Part shown: piece by piece, positions 1 to 8,123 of the stretch
Layout: each line of letters begins with the position of its first letter
How positions within the stretch are numbered: the stretch's first letter is position 1
Assembly: GCA_040882285.1 (NCBI GenBank)
Contig: JBBEBQ010000014.1
Coordinates: forward strand, 44,582 to 108,581
Direction of reading: 5' to 3'
From: Gemmatimonadaceae bacterium
GTDB taxonomy: Bacteria > Gemmatimonadota > Gemmatimonadetes > Gemmatimonadales > Gemmatimonadaceae
DNA length: 64,000 nucleotides
Notes under the pieces: model-generated
Told to the model about the DNA's origin: nothing
What the model saw: only the letters and a program-made list of their open reading frames with translations
Databases searched by the model: none
Position numbers and translations under genes: made by a program

Positions 1-951
1 GTTCGAGAGCAGGTTGAGCAGGATCTGCTCGACCTTCGCGCGATCGGCTCGCGCCATGAGCGCCGGTGAGCAGCGCGTCACAGTGAGACGCTGCCGCTTC
101 CTGCCGGCCTGCGGCTGGATCATCGTAGCGACGTCGTTGACCAGATCCTGGAGTACGATCGGCCCCGTCACGTAGGCGACCTTGCCCGCCTCGATTCTGC
201 TGAAGTTCAGGATGTCGTTGATGATGCCGAGGAGATGCCGCTGGCTCCGCTGGATCCGGCTGAGCTGATCGTGCTGCGCTTCCGTGAGCGGCCCGCTCAC
301 ACCCGCCTGCATCAGCTCCGTGTAGCCGGCAATGGCGTTGAGCGGCGTGCGAAGCTCGTGCGACATGGCGGCAAGGAAGTCGCTCTTGGACCTGTTGCCC
401 GCCTCCGCTTCCGCGGTCCGCCGCTCGAGCTCCGCGGTCTGAGCGCGCAGCTGGTCGGTCAGCGAGCGCAGCTCGTGCGCGCGCTCCTCGGCGGCGGCTC
501 TGGCTCCATCCTCCGCGGCGATGCGTTGCGCATCCATCAGCGCGCGCTCGTCCGCCGCGCGTCGCTGAGTCAGATCGCGCGTGACCTTGGCGAACCCGGC
601 GATCCCGCCGCTCTGACGATGGATGGGCGTGAGCACCACGTTCGCCCAGAAGCGCGTGCCGTCCTTGCGCACGCGCCAGCCTTCGTCTTCCGCCTTGCCC
701 GTTTCGGCCGCGACTTCCAGCAACCGCGCGGGCTTGCCCACCGTGAGGTCTTCCTCGGTGTAAAAGGCCGAGAAGTGACGCCCGGTTATTTCCCCCGCCG
801 TGTAGCCCTTGAGACGCGCCGCGCCCGAATTCCAGGTGAGGACGTTTCCTTTCGGATCGAGCGCGAATATCGCGTAGTCCTGCACGCTGTCGACCAGGAG
901 ACGAAGAAGATTCGCCTCGGTGCCGGCCTTCGAGTCGGCGGAAAAAGCCAT
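1..951 (-). CDS. PAS-domain sensor histidine kinase, 3' end cut by window edge
   Basis: Reading down from the ATG at 951 gives an uninterrupted frame to base 1 (317 codons). A PAS domain comes first, with the typical YAIFALD, WNSGAARLKGY and GWRVRKDGTRFWANVV stretches. It is followed by a charged coiled-coil linker (about residues 120-185) and a HisKA dimerisation domain with the phospho-acceptor motif FLAAMSHELRTPLNAIAGY. The start of the HATPase domain, with its N-box (VEQILLNLLSN), is reached at the window edge, so the catalytic end is outside. It should autophosphorylate in response to a signal sensed by PAS. No membrane segment is seen, so a cytoplasmic sensor is likely. Its partner regulator is not visible. 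Confidence 0.85.
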   Translation of the reverse strand, partial: MAFSADSKAGTEANLLRLLVDSVQDYAIFALDPKGNVLTWNSGAARLKGYTAGEITGRHFSAFYTEEDLTVGKPARLLEVAAETGKAEDEGWRVRKDGTRFWANVVLTPIHRQSGGIAGFAKVTRDLTQRRAADERALMDAQRIAAEDGARAAAEERAHELRSLTDQLRAQTAELERRTAEAEAGNRSKSDFLAAMSHELRTPLNAIAGYTELMQAGVSGPLTEAQHDQLSRIQRSQRHLLGIINDILNFSRIEAGKVAYVTGPIVLQDLVNDVATMIQPQAGRKRQRLTVTRCSPALMARADRAKVEQILLNLLSN

Positions 952-1058
952 GGGCGCAGTCGCGGCCTTCACGGCCGCGGCCCCTCCGTCGCGCTTTCAC
1001 CGGGCAAAATCATACGTAGAGGATGGCTAATCATCGCCCACGAAGATGCCAAGGGGGT

Positions 1059-1074
1059 GGTGACAGCTGTCACC
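1059..1074. promoter_or_regulatory. 16-bp perfect palindrome between divergent genes
   Basis: GGTGACAGCTGTCACC is a perfect inverted repeat in the 174-bp gap between the minus-strand kinase (start 951) and the plus-strand GNAT remnant (start 1126). A second, overlapping small inverted repeat (CCCCGC at 1073-1078, GCGGGG at 1086-1091) follows it. The position suits a dimeric repressor or activator site, but no regulator can be assigned. Confidence 0.3.
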
Positions 1075-1125
1075 CCGCAGGCACCGCGGGGTGGACAGTA
1101 CGCGCTGGCGCGGCGATGCTTTGGT

Positions 1126-1398
1126 ATGCCTCTGACGCGCCAGGCAGTGGCGGCGGACATCGACGAGATGCACCGCGTCCGCATGGCGGTACGCGAGAAC
1201 AGGCTCGTGTCGATGGTACTGTCGCCCTCGCGCTACCTCGAGTTCCTCGAGTCGCGCGGCCGTGGGTGGGTGATCGAAGCAGATGGAGCGATCGTCGCCT
1301 TCGCCGTAGCGGATTCGCTGGATGGAAGTCTGTGGGCGCTGTTCGTCGATGCGAAAGCAGCCGCGCGTGCTCGCGGACTCGCGGGCGGGAGCGCTTGA
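1126..1398 (+). pseudogene. N-terminal fragment of a GNAT-family acetyltransferase
   Basis: The 90-residue product opens like a GNAT acyltransferase: IDEMHRVRMAVREN, then RGWVIEADGAIVAFAV and SLWALFV, corresponding to helix 1 and strands 2-4 of the fold. After WALFVD the family normally continues with the acetyl-CoA binding loop (a GRGIG-like motif). Here the frame runs into an Ala/Arg-rich tail and stops. None of the three frames downstream resumes the family sequence. The stop TGA overlaps the ATG of the next gene. It is therefore a truncated, probably non-functional gene. The start at 1126 is chosen because similarity begins there; no good ribosome binding site is seen. Confidence 0.5.
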
Positions 1399-2138
1399 TG
1401 CCGCTGCAGTGGCGCGTGTTCGAGCCGTTCTCTCCGCTGCACGGACTGATCATCCTGCTCTTCGGCGGAGCGACGGCGTTGCTGATCTTCAGCGCGCGCG
1501 GAATGGCGCCGACCGGCCGCACGCGGCTCGATCGGAACCTCGGTCTGTTCATGATCGCGCTGTGGCTTGTGAGCAACGGCTGGTGGCTCCTTCCGCCCCG
1601 CTTCGACGCGGCGCGCGCCCTCCCGCTTCACGTGTGCGACGTCACCTCCCTGCTCGCGGGAATCGTCCTGCTGCTTCCGCGCAGGCCGCTGCGCGCGCTG
1701 CTGTATTTCTGGGGAATCGGCATGAGCCTGCAGGCGATCGTCACGCCGGAGATCGCGTTCGAGCCCGACACGGTCTGGTTCTGGATATTCTGGGTGAGCC
1801 ATGCCGGCATCATCGCCATCGCGATCTACGACATCGTGGCACGCGGCTACCGTCCGACGTGGCCGGACTTCAGGCTCTCGGTGCTGGCAGGGCTCGTCTA
1901 TCTCGCCGTCGTCCTGGCAATCAACATCTCGCTGGGCTTCAACTACGGCTACGTGGGCAACGCCCAGCCGGGCGAAGCGTCGATAATCGACTTTCTCGGT
2001 CCCTGGCCCCAGCGCGTCGTTCTGATGGTCGCTCTGGTGATCGGATTCATGGCCCTGTTGATGGCCCCATGGCATTTCGCCAGGAAATTCGCAAAAAGAA
2101 GTGACGAATTGGCGGCACCTGCGTCAATTAAACCGTAG
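1398..2138 (+). CDS. YwaF-like integral membrane protein (TIGR02206 family)
   Basis: The product is 246 residues with about six or seven hydrophobic helices (for example LIILLFGGATALLIF, TSLLAGIVLLLP and LSVLAGLVYLAVVLAI). LPLHVCDV and NYGYVG are typical of the YwaF/TIGR02206 group of intramembrane proteins, whose biochemical role is unknown. The ATG at 1398 overlaps the TGA of the truncated GNAT gene (TGATG), so the two are co-transcribed. The C-terminus is short, basic and presumably cytoplasmic. Family assignment rests on the helix pattern and these motifs. Confidence 0.7.
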   Translation: MPLQWRVFEPFSPLHGLIILLFGGATALLIFSARGMAPTGRTRLDRNLGLFMIALWLVSNGWWLLPPRFDAARALPLHVCDVTSLLAGIVLLLPRRPLRALLYFWGIGMSLQAIVTPEIAFEPDTVWFWIFWVSHAGIIAIAIYDIVARGYRPTWPDFRLSVLAGLVYLAVVLAINISLGFNYGYVGNAQPGEASIIDFLGPWPQRVVLMVALVIGFMALLMAPWHFARKFAKRSDELAAPASIKP

Positions 2139-2624
2139 CGGGCGGCCGCTCACGTCAGCACAGGATCGCAGTGGTCAAGTTCCCGGATTTCTTTTCCAGC
2201 CCGGAGCCGCGCGACGAGCGCGAGGCTGATGCCGCATCCCGGACCCAGGCCAGCGCGGCCGACGCTCTCGACACGATGCTTCATCCGCGTCCGTACCAGG
2301 CGGATCTCGATCCCGCGTTGCCGCCGCAGATCCTCCGCGGAGGTCGCGGGACGAACTTCCATCCGCAGGCCGTCGAGTCGCTGCTGCAGCTGCGGGGCCT
2401 TCGCTGAGAAGGCAGGCCTCTCCGTAGCGCCTCGTAGAACGCCGCCACTCCCGGAAACGGCAGCCGGGTCCGCGCGTTGCCGCGCATGGCCGCGGCGCCC
2501 CGGCGCACATTTTCCGCGGCCTCCCCCAGAACATCCGCCAGCCATGTGCGCATTAGATCCGCGGCTCTCGGAGTATTTCTTGCGGTAGCGGCGCCGACAG
2601 TCTTGTCATATCGAAAGGAGAGTC
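2139..2624. other. 486-bp stretch with no confident gene
   Basis: Open frames exist on both strands. A plus-strand frame at 2171-2407 (GTG start, 78 codons) has strongly G/C third positions, but no recognisable family and no clear ribosome binding site. An antisense frame beginning at 2553 has a plausible N-terminus (MRTWLADVLGEAAENVRRG) but degenerates after about 50 residues. I cannot choose between a small real gene, gene remains and non-coding DNA. The promoter of the copper protein gene at 2625 should lie at the right end. Confidence 0.3.
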
Positions 2625-3737
2625 ATGATGCCGTCCGACGAAACGCAGCTATTGAGCCAGCTCACCACCCGACGCGCGTTCATGGCGAAGGCAGGTGCGC
2701 TCTCGCTCGTGATTCCGGGAGTGGGCGGCGCGCTGGTGGCGTGCGCGGACAAGCCCGGGCCGGAAGGCGGCGACGACGCGCAACGGGGGCAGTCGCGCGA
2801 TGCGGGCGACATGCCCGGCCAAAATGCAGACAGCCGACTCGACACCGCCCTGCCCCGGGATGCGCGCTCGTCAGGTACGGGCGCCGCGACGATCGTGGGA
2901 TTCCACCGGTACAGCCCGGAGCTGCCTCCGCTGCCGGCCGGCGGGCGCGTGCAGCTGCACTGGCGGGCGCGGGAGACGAACATCCGTATCTCCGACAGCA
3001 CGACGGTGGCGGCGTGGACTTTCGAGGACGAGCTGCCGGGCCCGATCGTGCACTGCCGTGTGGGCGACACAGTGGAGTTCACGCTGACCAACGACGTGGA
3101 CGTGCCGCACTCGATGGACTTTCACGCGGCCCAGATCGATCCGAAGATCGCCTTCCGGTCGGTCACCAAGGGACAGTCGGTGACGTACACGTTCAGGCCG
3201 AGATTTGCCGGAGCCTTCATGTACCACTGCGGTACCGCCCCCGTGCTGATGCACATCGGCGCGGGGATGCACGGCGCGATAATCGTCCAGCCGCGCGAAG
3301 GACTCCCCGCCGCCCGGGAGTTCGTGCTCGTTCAGCAGGAGTTCTACCTCAAGGAAGAGGCGGCCGGAGTACGGTCCTTCGACTATCAGAAGATGCTCGT
3401 CGGGCTGCCCGATTTCGTGACGTTCAACGGTCGGCCCAACCAATACGTCGACGCCCCGATCAGGGTGAAGGTCGGAGAGCGCGTCCGTTTCTGGGTGGTG
3501 AACGCCGGCCCCACGCATCCATGCAACTTCCACGTCGTGGGCGAGCAGTTCGACACGATGTACCTCGGCGCTCCTCCGGGCTCGCCCATCCGCGGTGTGC
3601 AGACATTTGCCGTGGCACCCGGCGGCGGCATGTGCTTCGAGCTCCTGTGCGACGTGGCGGGCGAGTTCCCCTTCGTGAACCATGGCTTCGGCCACGGACA
3701 GAAAGGCGGGATCGGGTTCCTGGTCGTCGAGTCGTAG
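2625..3737 (+). CDS. NirK-like two-domain copper protein, predicted Tat lipoprotein
   Basis: The 370-residue product starts after a good ribosome binding site (AAGGAGAG). The N-terminus carries a twin-arginine motif (TTRRAFMAKA, residues 14-23) and a lipobox ending in Cys40 (ALVAC), which predicts a folded, lipid-anchored periplasmic protein. Two cupredoxin domains follow. Domain 1 keeps type-1 copper ligands His162, Cys202, His210 and Met215, and type-2 ligands His167 and His201. His303 in domain 2 matches the third type-2 ligand. Asp165 matches the catalytic Asp of copper nitrite reductases. By my alignment, the position of the catalytic His (His255 in the Alcaligenes-type enzymes) is Ala277. 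It may therefore reduce nitrite poorly or act as another multicopper oxidase. Confidence 0.8.
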   Translation: MMPSDETQLLSQLTTRRAFMAKAGALSLVIPGVGGALVACADKPGPEGGDDAQRGQSRDAGDMPGQNADSRLDTALPRDARSSGTGAATIVGFHRYSPELPPLPAGGRVQLHWRARETNIRISDSTTVAAWTFEDELPGPIVHCRVGDTVEFTLTNDVDVPHSMDFHAAQIDPKIAFRSVTKGQSVTYTFRPRFAGAFMYHCGTAPVLMHIGAGMHGAIIVQPREGLPAAREFVLVQQEFYLKEEAAGVRSFDYQKMLVGLPDFVTFNGRPNQYVDAPIRVKVGERVRFWVVNAGPTHPCNFHVVGEQFDTMYLGAPPGSPIRGVQTFAVAPGGGMCFELLCDVAGEFPFVNHGFGHGQKGGIGFLVVES

Positions 3738-3741
3738 CCGT

Positions 3742-4197
3742 TCAGTCCGTCGTCGGCAGCTTGCGCTCGGGCGCGGCCTGCGCGTTGAGCCGCCGCCGGC
3801 GCTCGGCGGCGTTGAACGTGCGCCACATGTTGTACACGAAGCCATAGGCGCCGAGCGCCCACAGCGCTCCACCGGTCGCGGTGACGGGGACCGCCTTCGC
3901 GCCGATGTGCGGGGACAGCATAAACCCGGCGACGAGAGCGGCGAGCCCGAGGTTGGCCAGCCAGATGTGCGCGACCGCGAACGCCTTGCTGTGGATCGGG
4001 TGGCCGAAGAACCGCGGCAGCATCTGATACCCGACGCCGAAGATCATCATCACGACGAAGCCCACCAGATTCATGTGGGTGTGCGCGGGTCGGTACATCA
4101 CCCACGCCGGATGAATCGCCATCGCGAGACCGAGCGTGATCCCGGCGATGAACCAGAGCAGACTCGCCCGGATGAATGCCTTGGCGAACCAGTCCAT
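3742..4197 (-). CDS. Small heme-copper oxidase subunit I-like membrane protein
   Basis: The product is 151 residues with four hydrophobic helices. The motif AHTHMNLVGFVVMMIFGVGYQMLPRF resembles the helix of cbb3-type or NorB-type subunit I that carries a low-spin heme ligand histidine. The chain is far shorter than a catalytic subunit I (about 450-500 residues) and lacks the copper-B histidine region, so it is not an oxidase by itself. The start at 4197 is chosen because GGAG lies nine bases upstream; a longer frame to 4275 would overlap the tRNA gene. It converges with the copper protein gene (4-bp gap), which hints at a shared respiratory or nitrogen-oxide role. Confidence 0.65.
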   Translation of the reverse strand: MDWFAKAFIRASLLWFIAGITLGLAMAIHPAWVMYRPAHTHMNLVGFVVMMIFGVGYQMLPRFFGHPIHSKAFAVAHIWLANLGLAALVAGFMLSPHIGAKAVPVTATGGALWALGAYGFVYNMWRTFNAAERRRRLNAQAAPERKLPTTD

Positions 4198-4252
4198 GCT
4201 GTGCAGCTCCGGAGAAAGCGTGATCTCGCGCGACGCACGAAGGCCGAAGCAG

Positions 4253-4326
4253 CGCCCCCGGGGTGACTCGAACACCCGGCCAACAGTTTAGGAAACTGCT
4301 GCTCTATCCAACTGAGCTACGGGGGC
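4253..4326 (-). tRNA. tRNA-Arg (anticodon CCU)
   Basis: A full cloverleaf is visible on the minus strand. The acceptor stem is GCCCCCG with CGGGGGC (4320-4326 with 4254-4260). The D-arm contains GCTC and GAGC, and the anticodon stem GCAGT/ACTGT encloses loop TTCCTAA, giving anticodon CCT. The T-arm is GGGTG-TTCGAGT-CACCC. The discriminator is at 4253 and CCA is not encoded. This tRNA reads the AGG arginine codon. Confidence 0.95.
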
Positions 4327-4392
4327 CGGCTACGGAAACGGCTCGGGAATCCAGACCCGAGCCGCTTCCTAAATATACCGGTTTTTCCCCGC

Positions 4393-5634
4393 TTATGGGA
4401 CGACGCTTCCCGCCTCCGCCCGCGGCTCGTCGCCGTCCGGCGGAGAAACCCGGCCGGGGATGACCTCGCGCTCGAGCGGAGGCATGTCCGCCAGCGGCGC
4501 CGCCGCGTCGCGCGCCGGAATGCCGGTCTCCAACGCCGTCTTCATGCGGGCGAGATCGTCGATCATCCGCTGTCTCGGGTTGGAGCCGAGCAGCGACAGG
4601 ACCGCGTGGCCCAGCGCGCCGGCGAGCGGATTGTACGACATCTTCAGGTCGATCCTGGTCCCGCCGTCACCCGTCGGCGCGAAGCGCACGATGCCGGCGT
4701 GGCCGATCGCGGATCCTTCCTGCGTCCGCCACGCGATGACCTCGTTCGGTACGCGCTGCGTCTCCTCGGCGACCCACTCGACCGATACTCCGGCCGGTCC
4801 CTCTATGACCCACTTCGACCGGCCATCGCCGAGCGCCTGGACCTCGCGCACGTGCGCCATGAAGGCGGGGAAATTCTCGTAGTTGGACCAGAACTGAAAC
4901 GCGCGCTCGATGGGCACCGCGACGTTGATGGTGCGCTGCACATCCACGGCGCGGCGCTTGGCGCCGACGCCGGTCAGCCTCTTGGACTCCAGGTTGGTGG
5001 CCGCGCGCGCGAGCAGGCCCGCGCCGGCGACGGTCAGCGCCGCTCCGACAGGGTCCTTTCTGCGCGCCCCGTATACCGTCAGCGCGCCGCCAGCGAGCGC
5101 GGAGAGCAGCCGGGCGGCCGGAGTCCAGTTCTTCTGCAGCAGCTCGAACCGCGCCCCTTCCCGGGATTTCCCGCCCTGCAGCGAGGGCACGTTCCCCGGA
5201 GCCTCGAACACCTCCAGATCATGCGCGACCGACTCCACGCCGCGCGTGCCCTCGATGGCGCTCAGCACGTCGTCCAGCTCCGCTTCCAGTATCTGGCCGG
5301 TGAGGAACACGCGCCCGTCCTCGACCTCCACCGTCACGGCCCGCGGATGTGAGCAACAGCGGCCCATGCTCGAGCGCGCGCGCGCCTCGATCACCGCGTC
5401 CGACGCTCGATCGCCTTTCACCAGCGATCCGGCTTCGGCGACGAGTCCCGACGCGCGGTGCTTGAGGTCCCGCGAAGTCGTGCCGATACCGTCGCTAACG
5501 CGGTGCGCCGCGTGTACGGCCTGATCGCGGATGAGATGCCGCCGCCTGCGACCGCGCGCCGGATCGACCAGGTACATCACCGCGAGCCCCGCTCCGAGCC
5601 CGCCCAGAAACGTCAAGTTGTCGTTTTTCTCCAC
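4393..5634 (-). CDS. BON and SRPBCC (polyketide cyclase-like) domain membrane protein
   Basis: The product is 413 residues. The first 25 include a hydrophobic glycine-rich segment (FLGGLGAGLAVMYLVDP) followed by an Arg cluster, as in YtxH-like and BON-containing envelope proteins. A BON domain lies around residues 80-145 (ITVEVEDGRVFLTG-like strand, then GTRGVESVAHDLEV). Two short hydrophobic helices (about 170-210) follow. An SRPBCC/START-like domain spans about 225-370 (VDVQRTINVAVPIERAFQFWSNYENF and RIDLKMSYNPL). Proteins with this layout are common stress-related envelope proteins; the ligand is unknown. The ATG at 5634 follows a reasonable purine-rich site. Confidence 0.75.
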   Translation of the reverse strand: MEKNDNLTFLGGLGAGLAVMYLVDPARGRRRRHLIRDQAVHAAHRVSDGIGTTSRDLKHRASGLVAEAGSLVKGDRASDAVIEARARSSMGRCCSHPRAVTVEVEDGRVFLTGQILEAELDDVLSAIEGTRGVESVAHDLEVFEAPGNVPSLQGGKSREGARFELLQKNWTPAARLLSALAGGALTVYGARRKDPVGAALTVAGAGLLARAATNLESKRLTGVGAKRRAVDVQRTINVAVPIERAFQFWSNYENFPAFMAHVREVQALGDGRSKWVIEGPAGVSVEWVAEETQRVPNEVIAWRTQEGSAIGHAGIVRFAPTGDGGTRIDLKMSYNPLAGALGHAVLSLLGSNPRQRMIDDLARMKTALETGIPARDAAAPLADMPPLEREVIPGRVSPPDGDEPRAEAGSVVP

Positions 5635-5700
5635 TGCAACCTCGCTGCATTGATGACGCCGGAATAGACGCGCAAACGAGGTGCCAGAAGCGGAGAAAAC

Positions 5701-5735
5701 AGCTGGCAGCTGGCAGCTAGCAGCTAGCAGCGAAC
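5701..5735. repeat. Heptamer array 1 (class II, five AGCTGGC-like units)
   Basis: Five consecutive 7-bp units: AGCTGGC twice, AGCTAGC twice, AGCGAAC. The array fills the gap between the BON/SRPBCC gene (start 5634) and the end of the acylphosphatase gene (5741). Confidence 0.85.
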
Positions 5736-5740
5736 AACAA

Positions 5741-6013
5741 CTACCGCACTTCGAATCCCTCCGGAATTTCTTCCTCGGCGATCGCGGCGAGCTCGGTCAC
5801 GGATTTGACGATCGCGCCCGCGGGGCCCTGCGCCATGGCGGCCTCGAGCTGCTTCAGCGCGTCCGGTTCGCCCTTGGCCGCGATCTCGACGGTTCCCGCC
5901 CGCGTGTTCACCGCCCAGCCGTCGATCCCGAGTCTGCGGGCCTGCTGGCGGGCGAACCAGCGAAAGCCGACGCCCTGTACGCGCCCCGCTATTTCCAGGT
6001 GAATCGTTGCCAA
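5741..6013 (-). CDS. acyP: Acylphosphatase
   Basis: At 90 residues it is the usual length of the family. It catalyses hydrolysis of acyl phosphates such as carbamoyl phosphate and 1,3-bisphosphoglycerate in the cytoplasm. The N-terminal signature GRVQGVGFRWFARQQA carries the catalytic Arg. GWAVNTRAGTVEI carries the catalytic Asn and the second family signature (here NTRAG rather than the usual N-x-x-DG). It is flanked on both sides by heptamer repeat arrays (classes II and I). Confidence 0.93.
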   Translation of the reverse strand: MATIHLEIAGRVQGVGFRWFARQQARRLGIDGWAVNTRAGTVEIAAKGEPDALKQLEAAMAQGPAGAIVKSVTELAAIAEEEIPEGFEVR

Positions 6014-6053
6014 TTGAGTGTTCCGCGACGGAGCGTGGGAGAGCAGTTCGTAC

Positions 6054-6106
6054 TTCGTAGTTCCTAGTCACTAGTCACTAGTGACTAGGAACTAGTAACT
6101 AGTCAC
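6054..6106. repeat. Heptamer array 2 (class I, TCACTAG-like units)
   Basis: Seven full 7-bp units ending in TAG (TTCGTAG, TTCCTAG, TCACTAG twice, TGACTAG, GAACTAG, TAACTAG), then a partial TCACC. TCACTAG and TGACTAG units face each other, so the array is partly self-complementary. The stop codon of the gene at 6103-6657 lies in the last partial unit. Confidence 0.88.
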
Positions 6107-6657
6107 CGCCTCACCCCGAGCAACGCCGCCAGCACCGCCGTCAGCGCCGCCTCCTCGGTCATCCCCGGCGTTCCGTTTACGCGCACGTCGCCTGAGCGGA
6201 TTCGCCGCGCGATCCCCTCGAGTATCGTCGCTACGATCTCCGGCGGTCGCTGCCGCGCGGAACCGTGTTCCGCGGTGTCCCGCTCCCAGTCGAGATCGCC
6301 CCAGGCATCCTGCGCGGCGACGATGTTCGGGTCGCCCGTGAGAGTCGCGGCCTTCGTCCGGTCGTACTGCTCCCACTCCTCGAGAATCCACGCGCCGGTC
6401 CGTTCCTGCTCGGTGGCATCCGGAGTCACTTCGGTCGCGGCAAACGGCGACTTCCACTCGATGGACTCGAGGACCGGTTCGCGCGGTGCGTCGTAGGTCA
6501 GCGGCTGGGAGGCCGGCTCGCGCTGCTCGGCGTGGAAGTCGTACAGATAGCGCGTGATCGGCGGCAGCTCTTCGCGCCAAGGATCGCCCGGACGCCGCAC
6601 GTACGGCGGTGCCGGTCGCTTGGTTCTCGTTGGGTCGCGCTCCGAGTCTTCCGTCAT
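6103..6657 (-). CDS. Conserved hypothetical acidic protein
   Basis: The 184-residue product has no recognised domain. The N-terminal half is rich in Pro, Arg and Glu and probably disordered (YVRRPGDPWREELPPITRYLYDF). The C-terminal half has two predicted helices (PPEIVATILEGIARRIRSGD and TEEAALTAVLAALLGVRR). No signal peptide or membrane segment is seen. Its TGA stop is supplied by the adjacent heptamer array. Codon use matches its neighbours, so a genuine gene is likely; function unknown. Confidence 0.65.
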   Translation of the reverse strand: MTEDSERDPTRTKRPAPPYVRRPGDPWREELPPITRYLYDFHAEQREPASQPLTYDAPREPVLESIEWKSPFAATEVTPDATEQERTGAWILEEWEQYDRTKAATLTGDPNIVAAQDAWGDLDWERDTAEHGSARQRPPEIVATILEGIARRIRSGDVRVNGTPGMTEEAALTAVLAALLGVRR

Positions 6658-6720
6658 CGCGCTCGCGGGTGATTGAAGCCCCTACAACCTATCGGGATGG
6701 CTCTTCTCTGCCAACACCGA

Positions 6721-7401
6721 TCATTCCTCCCAGCTGTGCTTGCCGACCAATGGAACGAACCGAACCGGCCCGATCTCGGTGCGCTCGAGCCGGTCGCCGC
6801 GCTTCACCATCAGATAGAGGATCTGCTCTTCGCGGTCGCCGAGCGGAATTAGCAAGCGGCCCCCTTCGGCCAGCTGCTCCAGATACGCCTGCGGAACTTC
6901 CGGCGCGGCGGCGCTCACGAGAATGGCGTCGTACGGCGCATACTGTCTCCAGCCGAGCGTGCCGTCGCCGAGGAGGAGCGATACGTTCCGCGCGCCCACC
7001 TGCTGGATGATCGCGCGCGCGCTCTCGAGCAGCGGCGCGACGCGCTCGATCGAGAATACCTGCGCCGCGAGATGCGACAGAAGGATCGTCTGATAGCCCG
7101 AGCCCGTCCCGATCTCGAGGACTTTCTCCGTCCCGGTGAGGTTCAGCAGCTCGAGATAGCGCGCGTGTATCGACGGCTGCGAGATCGTCTGGCCGTTCCC
7201 GATCGGCAGCGCGGAATCCTCATACGCGCGGTGGCGCACGGCCCGCGGCACGAAGAGATGGCGCGGAGTCTCGTCGATCGCCTTGAGCACGGCGAGGTCG
7301 CGGATGCCCTGGTCCTGCAGCTGCTCGACGAGCCGCCGGCGCGGCCCCCGAAACTCCGGCTCTACGGTTCCCGCCACCAGCTCTCCCGATCGCTCAGACA
7401 T
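6721..7401 (-). CDS. pcm: Protein-L-isoaspartate O-methyltransferase
   Basis: The 226-residue product repairs isoaspartyl residues in aged proteins by SAM-dependent methylation. The first part has the family start RRRLVEQLQDQGIRD and TPRHLFVP. The motif GQTISQPSIHARYLELL includes the conserved substrate-loop serine. The SAM-binding glycine-rich loop is VLEIGTGSGYQT, with VFSIER and LLLGDGTLGW following. The ATG at 7401 is chosen because similarity starts there. The first 40 bases overlap the 3' end of surE. Together pcm and surE form the classical surE-pcm pair linked to stationary-phase survival. Confidence 0.95.
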   Translation of the reverse strand: MSERSGELVAGTVEPEFRGPRRRLVEQLQDQGIRDLAVLKAIDETPRHLFVPRAVRHRAYEDSALPIGNGQTISQPSIHARYLELLNLTGTEKVLEIGTGSGYQTILLSHLAAQVFSIERVAPLLESARAIIQQVGARNVSLLLGDGTLGWRQYAPYDAILVSAAAPEVPQAYLEQLAEGGRLLIPLGDREEQILYLMVKRGDRLERTEIGPVRFVPLVGKHSWEE

Positions 7402-8123
7402 TTGTCGTGCGTGAGGTCGAGCGAGAGCGGCGTGATCGAGATGTAGCCGTCCGCGACCGCGCGGAAATCGGAGTCTTCTTCCCCGGACCACTCGATCGAG
7501 CCGCCGCCGATCCAGAAAATGTCCCGCCCCCAGGGATCCTTCATCGGCATGAGCGAGTTCGAGTACACGCGCCGGCCGAGCCGGGTGAGACGAACGCCCT
7601 TGATCTCCCCGCCGCCGATCGGAGGCATGTTGATGTTGAACAGAGTGTGGCTCGGGTACGACGGCAGGCTGGTGAGATGCCGGAGCAGCAGCGACAGCGG
7701 CTCGATCTGATCGTCCAGCATCGAGGTGTCGGCGCGCAGGTCTCCGCCCGCGAACGAGATCGCGAAGGATGGAATTCCGAGCGACAGCCCTTCCATCGCG
7801 GCCGCGACGGTTCCGGAATACAACACGTCCTCGCCCATGTTCTGACCGTGATTGATCCCGCTGATTACGAAGTCGGGGCGCTCGGGGAGCAGGGCTTCCA
7901 CCGCGAGCATGACGCAGTCGGTAGGCGTTCCGTCAACCTGCCACGTCCGCTCGTCTATCCGCCGCGGGCGCACGGGATGGTGCAGCGTCAGCGAATGGCT
8001 GGCCGCGCTCTGCTCGCGGTCCGGCGCGACGACGGTCACCTCACCCAGCGGCTCCACCGCCTTGACCAGGCACTTGAGGCCGTGGGCGAAGACGCCGTCG
8101 TCATTCGAGAGCAGTATGCGCAC
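7362..8123 (-). CDS. surE: 5'/3'-nucleotidase SurE
   Basis: The 253-residue product starts at a GTG that overlaps the TAG of the upstream glycosyltransferase (TAGTG). The metal-binding motif LLSNDDGVFAHGL sits at the very N-terminus. VVAPDREQSAASHSLT and SGINHGQNMGEDVLYSGTVAAA are the other family signatures (Asp pair, Ser and Asn metal ligands). The enzyme dephosphorylates nucleoside monophosphates and short polyphosphates. It is translationally coupled to pcm, whose start lies inside the last 40 bases of this gene. Confidence 0.95.
   Translation of the reverse strand: MRILLSNDDGVFAHGLKCLVKAVEPLGEVTVVAPDREQSAASHSLTLHHPVRPRRIDERTWQVDGTPTDCVMLAVEALLPERPDFVISGINHGQNMGEDVLYSGTVAAAMEGLSLGIPSFAISFAGGDLRADTSMLDDQIEPLSLLLRHLTSLPSYPSHTLFNINMPPIGGGEIKGVRLTRLGRRVYSNSLMPMKDPWGRDIFWIGGGSIEWSGEEDSDFRAVADGYISITPLSLDLTHDKCLSDRESWWREP

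Noticed and set aside
235..1125. Plus-strand reading frame opposite the PAS kinase
   Set aside because: The minus strand encodes an unmistakable PAS-HisKA protein; the plus-strand frame is its shadow. Only the part from 1126 has GNAT similarity.
2150..2553. Antisense gene upstream of the copper protein
   Set aside because: The best N-terminus and best C-terminus are in different frames, with no family match, so I do not call a gene.
4198..4275. Extended N-terminus of the oxidase-like protein
   Set aside because: It would overlap the tRNA-Arg gene, and a good ribosome binding site supports the start at 4197.
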